38,714 bases of DNA, from positions 1 through 38,714 of the forward strand of contig CAJOJP010000027.1 of NCBI GenBank assembly GCA_905234915.1, in the 5' to 3' direction. This stretch comes from Candidatus Gastranaerophilales bacterium (GTDB taxonomy: Bacteria; Cyanobacteriota; Vampirovibrionia; Gastranaerophilales; Gastranaerophilaceae). Positions 24,258 through 32,509 of the stretch are shown here, piece by piece. Under the pieces are notes generated by a model. It was not told where the DNA came from and ran no database searches. It worked only from the letters and a program-made list of their open reading frames with translations. The number at the start of each line of letters is the position of its first letter. The first letter of the stretch is position 1. A program made the translations under genes and the position numbers.

Positions 24258-25289
24258 ATGGAACAATTAGAAATTTTAGAGAACTACTGTAAAAGATTTA
24301 ATGAGTTTAACATTTTTAAAGTTTTAAAAATGCAAAGCGGAAGTGAAAACAGACATTCAAACTTAATCGCTTGGTTATTAGACCCAAAAGGAAATCATGG
24401 ACTTAATACATTATTTTTGGATAAATTTTTTACTAAACTTGAAATTAAGTTAAATGAAGATAGTGAATACTGTCAAATATTGAGAGAAGAAAACTGCGAA
24501 ATAGGCAGACCTGATATTTTAATTAAAGATAAAAATGGAAATGTTGTTTGTGTTATAGAAGTTAAATTTGGAGCAAAAGAAACAAATAATCAATGCAAAA
24601 GGTATTTTGACAAATATGGAACTAATTGCCAATATATATTTTTAGATATAGACGATAAGTGTTATAATGAGTTAGCAGTCAAAGAAGAATACTGTCATAA
24701 TGATTTTAATTTCTCACAAATATATAAACTTGCAACATTTAAAGAAAATATTTTGTCAATTCTAAACGATTTAATAGATGAAGTTAAAGAGCAAAATATA
24801 AAAAGTATATTCAAACAGTACATGATACTGCTTGAAGAAAAATATGAACTATATTATACTGATTCTGATTCTAATTCTATATTTGATATTGTCTTAAAAT
24901 TGCAGAAATCAGGAAAAGAAAAAGAAATTAATTCAATATTCCAAAAGAATAATTATGACAAAACACTTGATGCAGATTATTTATCTCGCAGACAATATAA
25001 GATAATGGAATTATTATATGATTTAGTAAAAGATAGAAAAGATATACAAATAATACGTTCATATAATAATTCTTTATCTTTTTCGTTTAAATATAAAAAT
25101 GATATTATCGAATTATCAAATTTAAGAACAAAGAATAATTCAGAAATTAAAATATTAACAAATGGAAAAGAAGAAATACTGTTTGGAGAAACAGAATATA
25201 ACGAAACTCTTTTCTATGTATATGGAGAAAATACAGAAGAAAAAATAAAAAATAAATTGAATGAAAAATTAAGTTCAATATTTCAATAA
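24258..25289 (+). CDS. PDDEXK_4-family nuclease B
   Basis: This 343-aa paralogue of the upstream gene has the same fold signature: NIFKVLKMQSGSENRHSNLI then AWLLDPKGNHGL, catalytic Asp86 in GRPDILI and Glu101-x-Lys103 in CVIEVKFGAKE. It has a shorter, different C-terminal half, so the pair may form a heterodimer or recognise separate signals. AAGGAGC lies 6 bases before its ATG. An intrinsic terminator closes the operon at 25307-25335. Confidence 0.85.
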   Translation: MEQLEILENYCKRFNEFNIFKVLKMQSGSENRHSNLIAWLLDPKGNHGLNTLFLDKFFTKLEIKLNEDSEYCQILREENCEIGRPDILIKDKNGNVVCVIEVKFGAKETNNQCKRYFDKYGTNCQYIFLDIDDKCYNELAVKEEYCHNDFNFSQIYKLATFKENILSILNDLIDEVKEQNIKSIFKQYMILLEEKYELYYTDSDSNSIFDIVLKLQKSGKEKEINSIFQKNNYDKTLDADYLSRRQYKIMELLYDLVKDRKDIQIIRSYNNSLSFSFKYKNDIIELSNLRTKNNSEIKILTNGKEEILFGETEYNETLFYVYGENTEEKIKNKLNEKLSSIFQ

Positions 25290-25306
25290 TTAGTTAATTT
25301 TTTTTT

Positions 25307-25335
25307 AAAACCGCTCAAATATTGGGCGGTTTTTC
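25307..25335 (+). terminator. Intrinsic terminator after the nuclease pair
   Basis: AAAACCGC pairs with GCGGTTTT across a short loop, with a T-run in the right arm. It lies 18 bases after the stop codon of nuclease B. A near-copy (AAACCGCC/GGCGGTTT) follows the WYL gene at 26992. Confidence 0.85.
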
Positions 25336-25373
25336 AATGTTTAAATATTGTAAAATACTTGTTATTATTGAAA

Positions 25374-25449
25374 TTGACGATTTTTAAACAAGGATTTATA
25401 TTTAAAATATAAATAGAAAAATTATTATGCCGAAAAATGACGTACTTGT
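25374..25449 (+). promoter_or_regulatory. Promoter and TGACGTA box of the WYL gene pair
   Basis: TTGACG (25374-25379), a 17-base spacer and TATATT (25397-25402) form a strong sigma-70-type promoter. TGACGTACTTGT follows at 25438-25449. Both blocks recur, in swapped order, before the WG-repeat operon (27034-27133), including a matching spacer (TAAACAAGGATT versus TAAAACAGGATT). Coregulation by the WYL protein is the simplest reading. Confidence 0.65.
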
Positions 25450-25486
25450 ATGTTATTCTTAAAATATAGAAAACAGAGGGCATAAA

Positions 25487-26008
25487 ATGAATTATAGAAA
25501 CAGCAGTTCAAATTCAGGCATTGAATATACAGATAGAGAAATTCTGTTAAACAATATTATTGAAATACTTACAGAAGAAAACCGATTTAAACATATTGAA
25601 AAATCTATGCCTGATATGATTTTATGCGATTTTTACAACAGCAAAATTTTTCCCAAAAGCATACAGCATAAAAATACACCGGTAATTCAATGCAGTTTTA
25701 CGGTTTATTCTATGCAAACGGTATTTTTTCTGAATTATTGGTGCGGTAAAAATTGCGAAAATATAGTAAAACGCATAAATAATGAATTGCCGTATTTAAA
25801 AACACCGATTGACACAAAATCTAAAAATTTATCAATTCCTGTAAAATTAGATGTCTTAGATAACATTGACATGCAGATGTTTTTAGATATGTCAGATGAA
25901 AAATCAAAAAAAGATTTTTTAAAACAAAAAATCGATTATTTCTTCGATATGTATATTGATAAAATAACGGATAAAATCTTAGAAATTATGCTCAATGTAG
26001 TTGTTTAA
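25487..26008 (+). CDS. Unknown 173-aa protein upstream of the WYL regulator
   Basis: The family is unrecognised. It begins with a serine/asparagine-rich tail (MNYRNSSSNSGIEYTDREIL), then a helix and a beta-rich middle containing a cysteine-bearing segment (VFFLNYWCGKNCENIVKRIN). The C-terminus is helical and charged (KSKKDFLKQKIDYFFDMYID). There is no signal peptide or membrane span. It is the first gene after the regulon promoter and is followed 24 bases later by the WYL regulator, so the two are co-transcribed. Confidence 0.65.
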   Translation: MNYRNSSSNSGIEYTDREILLNNIIEILTEENRFKHIEKSMPDMILCDFYNSKIFPKSIQHKNTPVIQCSFTVYSMQTVFFLNYWCGKNCENIVKRINNELPYLKTPIDTKSKNLSIPVKLDVLDNIDMQMFLDMSDEKSKKDFLKQKIDYFFDMYIDKITDKILEIMLNVVV

Positions 26009-26031
26009 TGTATTATAAAAACGAGGTAAAA

Positions 26032-26982
26032 ATGTCAAGATTAGTTAAAACAGAGCAGATTATAGAACTTGCAATGATGTTTCAAAACAGTTTTTCAGGT
26101 CTTTGTATTGATGATATTCAAGAGCATTTTGAATGTTCAAGAAGAAGTGCCGAAAGGATGAAAGGCATATTATTTGACCTTTTCCCCGATAAAATCGAAC
26201 CTGTGAACAGAAATGATAAAAAGAAATACTGGCGGTTTGCAAAAGGTACAATGAATACGCTGATTAAATTTACAACAGATGATTTTGCAAATCTTGAATA
26301 CTTGAAAAACTTGTCTAATGATGAAACAAGAGTTAAACAATTAGATGAAGTTATTGCAAAAATTAAGGCATTAACACCTCAAAAAAATTTAAGGGCATTA
26401 GATACAGATATTGAAGCAATAATGGAATCGGAAGGATTTTCTGTAAGACAATATTCAAGAGTAAAAGCAGATACAAAGGTTTTGGAAAAAATCAGAAGTG
26501 CTATGCTTTCATTTAAAAAGGTGAAATTTGATTATAATAAAGAAGTAACGGCAGAACCTTACGGCATAATTGTAAACGATAAATATTATCTGCTTGCTAA
26601 AAACAGCAGAAAATTAAAACTGTATAAAATAAACAAAATCAAAGATTTGGAAATAATTGACGAGTATTTTGAAAAAGATGAAAAATTTAATTTGCAGGAA
26701 TATTGCAGTAATTCATTCGGAATTTATCAGGAAGAACCTTTAAATGTAGTTTTAGAGTTTGATAAATCAGTAAAAGATGATGTAATAAATTATCATTTTC
26801 ACCCCTCGCAGAAAATAAAAGAACTTGAAAACGGAAATATTGAAGTTAAATTCAAATCGGGCGGTAAACTTGCAATGTGTTATGAATTTTTTAAATGGGG
26901 CAGTAAAGTTAAAATCAAAAAACCTGATGCATTAAAAGAATATTATCAAGATTATCTGCAATATGTGATTGATAATCTTTAA
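26032..26982 (+). CDS. WYL-domain transcriptional regulator
   Basis: This 316-aa regulator has an N-terminal winged helix-turn-helix (QNSFSGLCIDDIQEHFECSR, then RSAERMKGILFDLFPD), a central linker and a WYL domain (EPYGIIVNDKYYLLAKNSRK, then LKLYKINKIKDLEII) with a C-terminal extension. WYL domains sense nucleic acids or nucleotide-like ligands and are markers of defence-island regulators such as BrxR/CapW. I start it at 26032, 5 bases after GAGGT; the upstream in-frame ATG at 26008 overlaps the previous stop codon and lacks a site. It likely represses both this operon and the WG-repeat operon downstream. Confidence 0.88.
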   Translation: MSRLVKTEQIIELAMMFQNSFSGLCIDDIQEHFECSRRSAERMKGILFDLFPDKIEPVNRNDKKKYWRFAKGTMNTLIKFTTDDFANLEYLKNLSNDETRVKQLDEVIAKIKALTPQKNLRALDTDIEAIMESEGFSVRQYSRVKADTKVLEKIRSAMLSFKKVKFDYNKEVTAEPYGIIVNDKYYLLAKNSRKLKLYKINKIKDLEIIDEYFEKDEKFNLQEYCSNSFGIYQEEPLNVVLEFDKSVKDDVINYHFHPSQKIKELENGNIEVKFKSGGKLAMCYEFFKWGSKVKIKKPDALKEYYQDYLQYVIDNL

Positions 26983-26991
26983 AACAATTAT

Positions 26992-27020
26992 AAACCGCCC
27001 AAAAATTGCAGGCGGTTTTT
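26992..27020 (+). terminator. Intrinsic terminator after the WYL gene
   Basis: AAACCGCC and GGCGGTTT pair around an 11-base loop, with T-residues extending the right arm. It separates the WYL gene pair from the WG-repeat operon. Confidence 0.85.
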
Positions 27021-27033
27021 CTGTGCCTAAAAT

Positions 27034-27133
27034 TGACGTATTGGTGTCTTATAATAAAAATATAATAAATTGTAAAAACACTTAAATCCTTGATATAACT
27101 GCAATTGACGGTTGATAAAACAGGATTTATATT
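27034..27133 (+). promoter_or_regulatory. Promoter and TGACGTA box of the WG-repeat operon
   Basis: TGACGTATTGGT (27034-27045) is a near-copy of the box at 25438, and TTGACG-17-TATATT (27105-27110 and 27128-27133) is a near-copy of the promoter at 25374. The blocks are in reverse order relative to the first region. The sequence between them also matches 20527-20550 upstream of the methylase. Confidence 0.65.
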
Positions 27134-27161
27134 AAAAATATATTAAATAAGGAGGCTGAAA

Positions 27162-28364
27162 ATGTTTAGAGAAACTCACTTCAACAGATTTAATAAAGGG
27201 AAAGCGATAATACGAGATTATAAAGACGGCATTACCCAATGTTATCTTATTAATACTAAAGGCGAATTGGTGTATAAATTTGAGCCGAACGTATGGGCTG
27301 ACAGGATTGAAGATGATAATGTAATTTTTGCAAGGAAAGAAAACAATGAAAAATTTGAGGGAACAGCCTTATTTGACTTAAACGGCAGACAATTAACCGA
27401 TTTTAAATACCAAACAATTTATGGCGGAGTTGAAGAAGGATTCTTTGAAGTCGAAAGTTTAGATAATAAGCATGGTCATATAAGTATAACAGGTAAAGAA
27501 GTAATTCCTTGCATTTATGAGGACGGACACTGGTTTTCAGAAGGTGTGTCGCCTGAAAAACTTAACGGTAAATGGGGTATGATAAATTGGAAAAATGAAA
27601 CCGTTATTCCTTTTGAATACGAAGCTATTTTGAGATGTAACAATAATAACCGAATAAGTGCAAAATTAAACGGCAAATGGGGAATAATAGATAAATTTAA
27701 TAATACACTCATTGACTTTAAATATGATGAAATTTGTAATTATTTAACCCGGGATTGCGGTTCAATGCCTGCAAAAATGGGGGATAAATGGGGTATTATT
27801 GATATTTACGGCAATACTCTTTTTGATTTCATTTATGATGATTACGATTATTTAGATGAAAAAGGGCGGTATAAATTTAAACAAAACGGTAAATGGGCAA
27901 TATATAACTGTGAAAAGAACAATTTTATAAGCGATTTTATTTATGATCAAGTTGACTTATTTGTCAACGGAATTTGTGAAGTCAGACTAAACGGTAAAGA
28001 CGATTGCATTGACGAAACAAATACCCCTATTTCTGATTTTACTTATGATTTTGTTCGGCATTTTTACAGGACAAATTTAATTGCAATAAATAAAAACGGC
28101 AAAAGAGGCTTAATGAATACAGGCGGTAAAATTTTAATTACGCCAAAATATAAGGATGTAATTAAATATGCAGACGAAAATATGCTTGTTTGGGAAGATG
28201 ATAATTTTAATCAATATGTTACGGATATAAATATGAATATAATCATCCCAAAAAAGAAGTATCAAAATTTTTACGGCGGTTATAACTCAGGCATTATATC
28301 AATGCGTGATAGTACTTATTATAACACCAAAGGCGAAAAATTAGAACTTAAGTTTGAATTATAG
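27162..28364 (+). CDS. WG-repeat protein, 400 aa
   Basis: The protein consists of about eight to nine WG repeats, each roughly 35-45 residues with the core (L)NGKWG(I/M)I(N/D)..(N/G).(T/V)(I/L).(P/D)F.YD. Clear cores are LNGKWGMINW, LNGKWGIIDK, MGDKWGIIDI and QNGKWAIYNC. WG repeats are thought to form beta-propeller-like binding surfaces; their targets are mostly unknown. It has no signal peptide and should be cytoplasmic. It opens a tight operon (gaps of 11, 12, -4 and 25 bases) with a good AAGGAGG site before the ATG. A scaffold or sensor role is inferred. Confidence 0.85.
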   Translation: MFRETHFNRFNKGKAIIRDYKDGITQCYLINTKGELVYKFEPNVWADRIEDDNVIFARKENNEKFEGTALFDLNGRQLTDFKYQTIYGGVEEGFFEVESLDNKHGHISITGKEVIPCIYEDGHWFSEGVSPEKLNGKWGMINWKNETVIPFEYEAILRCNNNNRISAKLNGKWGIIDKFNNTLIDFKYDEICNYLTRDCGSMPAKMGDKWGIIDIYGNTLFDFIYDDYDYLDEKGRYKFKQNGKWAIYNCEKNNFISDFIYDQVDLFVNGICEVRLNGKDDCIDETNTPISDFTYDFVRHFYRTNLIAINKNGKRGLMNTGGKILITPKYKDVIKYADENMLVWEDDNFNQYVTDINMNIIIPKKKYQNFYGGYNSGIISMRDSTYYNTKGEKLELKFEL

Positions 28365-28375
28365 AAAGGAATATT

Positions 28376-28684
28376 ATGGACGTTATTTTTGATGATTATA
28401 AAATTTCGTTTGAAGATAAAATAACCGTTATTACAGGAAAAAACGGAAGCGGTAAAACAAAATTAATTGAAAAATTCAAAAACAAAGTTAAGAAAAATAA
28501 TCTTGATTATATTGTTTTAGACTTTGATTCTCATTGTCATTTAAACACTAATGAACTCAAAAAATTTGCTTGTAATTTAAAGGAAAAATCTAAAACAAAC
28601 AATATTATTATTGCAAGTTTAAGACACGAAATTATCGGTATTGCAGATAAAGTTATAACTATCAACGATAACAAAAATAATTAA
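28376..28684 (+). CDS. Minimal P-loop NTPase-like protein, 102 aa
   Basis: The whole protein is 102 residues: a short strand, Walker A in TGKNGSGKTKLIEKF (about 21-35), a 'DYIVLDFDSHCH' strand that could act as Walker B or as a base-binding strand, and an end 'NIIIASLRHEIIGIADKVIT' like the last strand and His switch of ABC-type ATPases. There is no ABC signature, coiled-coil or zinc hook. It looks like an ABC/SMC ATPase reduced to its first and last core elements. It lies between two WG-repeat genes, 11 and 12 bases apart, so it is probably part of their complex. Confidence 0.65.
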   Translation: MDVIFDDYKISFEDKITVITGKNGSGKTKLIEKFKNKVKKNNLDYIVLDFDSHCHLNTNELKKFACNLKEKSKTNNIIIASLRHEIIGIADKVITINDNKNN

Positions 28685-28696
28685 AAGGAAATAAAA

Positions 28697-31243
28697 ATGA
28701 CTAACTTAGTAATTGATAAATTTATTGAAACCAGACAGGAACATTTTTGCGAAAGAGCTTTTAAATCAGGAGATTATACCTATCAATTAAATTGGCAGGG
28801 GCAAATTATATTCAAAACAAAGGAAGAACTTAAACAAACATATAATTCATACTATGCAAAATACTTGGTTTTCAAAGCGGATGGCGAGCAGAGGGCGAAA
28901 GGTGAAACCGATGAGGTTTCGACTGGAGACCCATTTATCGCGAGCCGCCAAGCAGAAGGTTCATACCGAGTATTAACTAACCTTTGCGGTAAAATTTTAT
29001 TCAAGAAAAAATGTGATGAGATTATTCATTTGAGTAATGATTTCTTTAAGTTTAAAGTTGGTAATTTATGGGGATTAATGTATAATGACGGTTCTATATT
29101 GATAAAACCTAAATATCAAGAAATTAGTTTTAAATATATTAATACTGTCAAGAAAAATGGATATAGATATATTTTTTATGCAAAATTAAATGATAAATTC
29201 GGAATAATAAATAGTAATGATGAAATTCTTATTCCATTCCTTTTTGATGAAATAAAAATAACCTGTCCCTATTTTAAAATGGAATATATAGTAAAACAAA
29301 ATGGAAAATACGGTTTAATCAATAGCAAAACACATGTAATTCTTCCTGTAAAATATGTCTATGTCGAACCTGTACATTCCAAAGATGAACATTATATAGT
29401 TCAAAACCAAAAGCAAGGCTGTAAATATATAATTGATGAAAAAGAAAATATAATTTTAGATAACGAATATTTTGATATTATTGATTTAACTGCACATAGA
29501 CCATTTGCACCCGGAGATTATTTTGTAAAGAATATTAAAGGCAAATGGGGATTAATTACAGAAACAGGCGAAACAGTTTTTGATTATAAATATCTTTCAA
29601 TAGATTCCTTTAATCTGATAAATTCAGCTGACCTTGAAACGGCATTCAGAGTTCAAAATGAACAAGGTTTATATGGTCTTATAGACGGAAACGAAAAAAT
29701 AATATTGCCTTTTGAATATGATTATATGGCAAAATATCAATTAAGTAATAATACTCTGATTGTTTCTAAAAACGGCAAATTTGGTGTTATTGATTTAAAA
29801 AACAATACAAAAATTGATTTCAAATATAAAAAATTAACAGATTTGAATTGCTATGGCGATATATTTTTAGCTCAAGATGATAACGGTAAATTTCAATTAA
29901 TCAATGATAAAGATGAAATAATAAATATCAATACCGATAAAATACCTGAAATTAAACCGTGTAAAACTGAACCTTTAAAACAAATAAAAGAAGTTCAAAA
30001 CTTCAAAGAATCGGATTTCATTTTTAATGATATCTGTCATTATTGGAATAAAGATTTTTTTGAATTTCAAAATGACAGTTATACATACTATGTCAATACA
30101 AATGCAGAGGTTCTGTTCAAAACTGACTGTGAATTTTGGGAAAATAATAATGATTTTATTATTTTAAAAAAAGATGATAAAAAATTTGTTACGGATTTAA
30201 AAGGAAATATTTTGATAAAACCGATTTATCAAGATATTGAGTCTTTATACATTGATGATTACTTCACATTTCAAAGGAACGATAAATGGGGATTAATAAA
30301 GGCATCAGGCGACATTTTAATTGAACCGAAATATGATAAAATAAGCTGCTATTTAAGCAGTAAAAAGTATATTTCTGCTAAATTAGGTGATAAATACGGT
30401 TTAATTGACGAATTTGATAATATTATTCTGCCGTTTGAATACGATAACGATTATTTTTCAATGGCTAATGACGAAAAGATTATTGCTGAGAAAAACGGTA
30501 AATATGGTGTGATAAATTTAAAAGGCGGAATATTAATTCCGTTTGAATATAGTTACATTTACAATTATTACAATGAATATTTACTAGCTGAAAAATGCGA
30601 AAAATACGGATTAATTGATTGGAATAATAATGTAGTATTGCCATTTGAATTTGCACATTTATCTCTTGTATCAGATAAAATATTTTTGGGTAATAAAGAA
30701 TATATGGATTGTATAAATTATTTATACGATTTTAACGGTAATAAAGTATGTGATACATCTTTTGATTGGATTACTAGACTTCAAAATGAAGAAATTAAAA
30801 CCGATTATTATATTGCTTCTCACAGACACGAAAACAATTACGGTTTGGCGGATAAATTCGGAAACCCTATAATTGATTTTAAATACAAAGAATTTAATTG
30901 GTGTTTTTCAAAAAAGAGAAATCAATTATATTTTGTCGTACAAAATCAGCTTGGAGCTTGGGGTATTATTGATATTAATGATAATACGGTTATTCCTTTT
31001 ATTTATGATGAAATAAGTTCTTTTGATAATATTGATAACGGAATAAGTGCCTCTCTTGACGGTAAATACGGCTTAATTGATTTAGATAACAATGTATTAT
31101 CTGATTTTAAATTTGAAGAAATAAAAGGATTTAATAATAACGGAATTTCTGTTGCAAAATTCAATAATAAATGGGGATTAATAAATACAAAAGGTGAATC
31201 AATAAAACTTGATTTATCAGACATTAAGGAATTAAAAATATGA
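28697..31243 (+). CDS. Large WG-repeat protein, 848 aa
   Basis: The protein has some fifteen or more WG repeats over its full length, in two arrays (about residues 80-410 and 440-840) joined by a charged linker (CKTEPLKQIKEVQNFKESDF). Cores include VGNLWGLMYN, IKGKWGLITE, RNDKWGLIKA and FNNKWGLINT. It probably folds as two propellers. Near residues 63-87 it carries a 25-codon in-frame insert of GC-rich sequence (28883-28957); without it the repeat reads smoothly as FKADGSYRVLTN. The stop codon overlaps the next start as ATGA. It has no secretion signal. Confidence 0.85.
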   Translation: MTNLVIDKFIETRQEHFCERAFKSGDYTYQLNWQGQIIFKTKEELKQTYNSYYAKYLVFKADGEQRAKGETDEVSTGDPFIASRQAEGSYRVLTNLCGKILFKKKCDEIIHLSNDFFKFKVGNLWGLMYNDGSILIKPKYQEISFKYINTVKKNGYRYIFYAKLNDKFGIINSNDEILIPFLFDEIKITCPYFKMEYIVKQNGKYGLINSKTHVILPVKYVYVEPVHSKDEHYIVQNQKQGCKYIIDEKENIILDNEYFDIIDLTAHRPFAPGDYFVKNIKGKWGLITETGETVFDYKYLSIDSFNLINSADLETAFRVQNEQGLYGLIDGNEKIILPFEYDYMAKYQLSNNTLIVSKNGKFGVIDLKNNTKIDFKYKKLTDLNCYGDIFLAQDDNGKFQLINDKDEIININTDKIPEIKPCKTEPLKQIKEVQNFKESDFIFNDICHYWNKDFFEFQNDSYTYYVNTNAEVLFKTDCEFWENNNDFIILKKDDKKFVTDLKGNILIKPIYQDIESLYIDDYFTFQRNDKWGLIKASGDILIEPKYDKISCYLSSKKYISAKLGDKYGLIDEFDNIILPFEYDNDYFSMANDEKIIAEKNGKYGVINLKGGILIPFEYSYIYNYYNEYLLAEKCEKYGLIDWNNNVVLPFEFAHLSLVSDKIFLGNKEYMDCINYLYDFNGNKVCDTSFDWITRLQNEEIKTDYYIASHRHENNYGLADKFGNPIIDFKYKEFNWCFSKKRNQLYFVVQNQLGAWGIIDINDNTVIPFIYDEISSFDNIDNGISASLDGKYGLIDLDNNVLSDFKFEEIKGFNNNGISVAKFNNKWGLINTKGESIKLDLSDIKELKI
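28883..28957. repeat. In-frame GC-rich palindromic insert in the WG-repeat gene
   Basis: Seventy-five bases at 57% G+C (43 of 75) lie within a gene of far lower G+C. It contains the inverted repeat GAAACCGATGAGGTTTC at its centre and shares GGTGAAACC with the insert at 5990-6075. Removing it restores the reading GAT-GGT-TCA and a normal WG repeat, so the borders are well defined. Its length is a multiple of three, so the gene survives. Confidence 0.7.
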
Positions 31244-32484
31244 AACTTGAAAAAATAAGACAGAATAAAGATAAATATTTAACAAAATATGTTTTTAAGC
31301 AGATTGAATTAATAAAATCGGAATTAAAACTTCCTTTAAATGCAAGAATATATTATTTGTGTTATTCAAATTGGTTTAATTATTTTCTTTATAAGAATAA
31401 AGTAATTATCAGCATTTTCGATTGCGATAGAAACATTTATGACTGTAATTTGGAATCTTTAAAACTGACTGATTTATATGTAATTACTTTGCTGAATGAA
31501 TATCCAAAAACTTGTAGTGATATTATTTTTGAAACCGTAAAACAGGGAGAAAAAGCATATATACCGGAAGATTTTCTAAATTGGATTGATATGCCGTCAG
31601 AAATTAATGTTGAGGTTGATTTACCATACTATAAGGTTATAAAATTTCTGCAAAAATATAATCACAAAACATTTAGAACCAAAGACTATTTATTTTATTC
31701 AAAAAAAGATAATGAATTTTGTTATACATTAAATTGGTATGCAAAAGATTTAAAAAACAATGCAGAATTGAAGTTATATATACCTGATAAATTTGTTGAA
31801 CAAACTACCGGAGAATGGAAAAATATCCCGCCGCAAAATTTACGGGATTTTATAGCAGTTGATTTATCGGGCAAATTATCGAAGAACAAAATAAGACAAT
31901 GTAAAAAAGCGTTTTTAGAATTTGCCAATGAATATTGCGAAGAATTAGAAACAAAAAACTTTTATGCTCTTGAACTTGTAAAACAAACTATTCAGCCTGT
32001 TGAAAACGATTACGGCTGGGCTGTTCACAGAATTTTTGCAGGCAATAATAAATTCGTAAATATTTGGGTAAGCGATTTTATGCTCAAAGATGAAGAACCG
32101 TATTTTATAATAACTGATACTGATTTATCGAGGGAAACTACAAGTGCCGTAACAATAAATATGAAAAATGCAAAATACCATAAAAAAGGTATATATAAAC
32201 AGGGATTGATTAAATTTAAAAGCTGGGAGCTTGGTGAAAAATATATAAAGGAACTTATTGAATTTTTCAAATCCCCGATAAATGAAGCAGACAAAGAATA
32301 TTATAATTATAATGCAAAAAAGTATGTTAAAACAAATTGGCAGAGATTGATTTATGAATATAACTATAATACGGCAGGTTACGGTATAGATGAAAACGGA
32401 TGTACCACTCCGTTATATGATGAACCTGATATTGAGCCGTTACCGCTAAATTTACCAATGCCTGATTATATAAAACTGTTATAA
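31240..32484 (+). CDS. Unknown 414-aa protein of the WG operon
   Basis: The family is unrecognised. The protein is soluble, with alternating strands and helices. The first part reads IYYLCYSNWFNYFLYKNKVI and ISIFDCDRNIYDCN; the C-terminal tail is tyrosine- and proline-rich (NWQRLIYEYNYNTAGYGIDE, then EPDIEPLPLNLPMPDY). Its start overlaps the stop codon of the 848-aa WG gene by 4 bases (ATGA), so translation is coupled. This is strong evidence for a shared complex or function. No catalytic motif is visible. Confidence 0.7.
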   Translation: MKLEKIRQNKDKYLTKYVFKQIELIKSELKLPLNARIYYLCYSNWFNYFLYKNKVIISIFDCDRNIYDCNLESLKLTDLYVITLLNEYPKTCSDIIFETVKQGEKAYIPEDFLNWIDMPSEINVEVDLPYYKVIKFLQKYNHKTFRTKDYLFYSKKDNEFCYTLNWYAKDLKNNAELKLYIPDKFVEQTTGEWKNIPPQNLRDFIAVDLSGKLSKNKIRQCKKAFLEFANEYCEELETKNFYALELVKQTIQPVENDYGWAVHRIFAGNNKFVNIWVSDFMLKDEEPYFIITDTDLSRETTSAVTINMKNAKYHKKGIYKQGLIKFKSWELGEKYIKELIEFFKSPINEADKEYYNYNAKKYVKTNWQRLIYEYNYNTAGYGIDENGCTTPLYDEPDIEPLPLNLPMPDYIKLL

Positions 32485-32509
32485 GAACTGAAAGGGGAAA
32501 GCATAGAAA

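Noticed and set aside
27500-31200. Many near-identical short DNA words that at first look like a CRISPR or satellite array
   Set aside because: They are codon-level echoes of WG repeats (GGTAAATGGGG and the like) with irregular spacing and no unique spacers; no cas genes are present.
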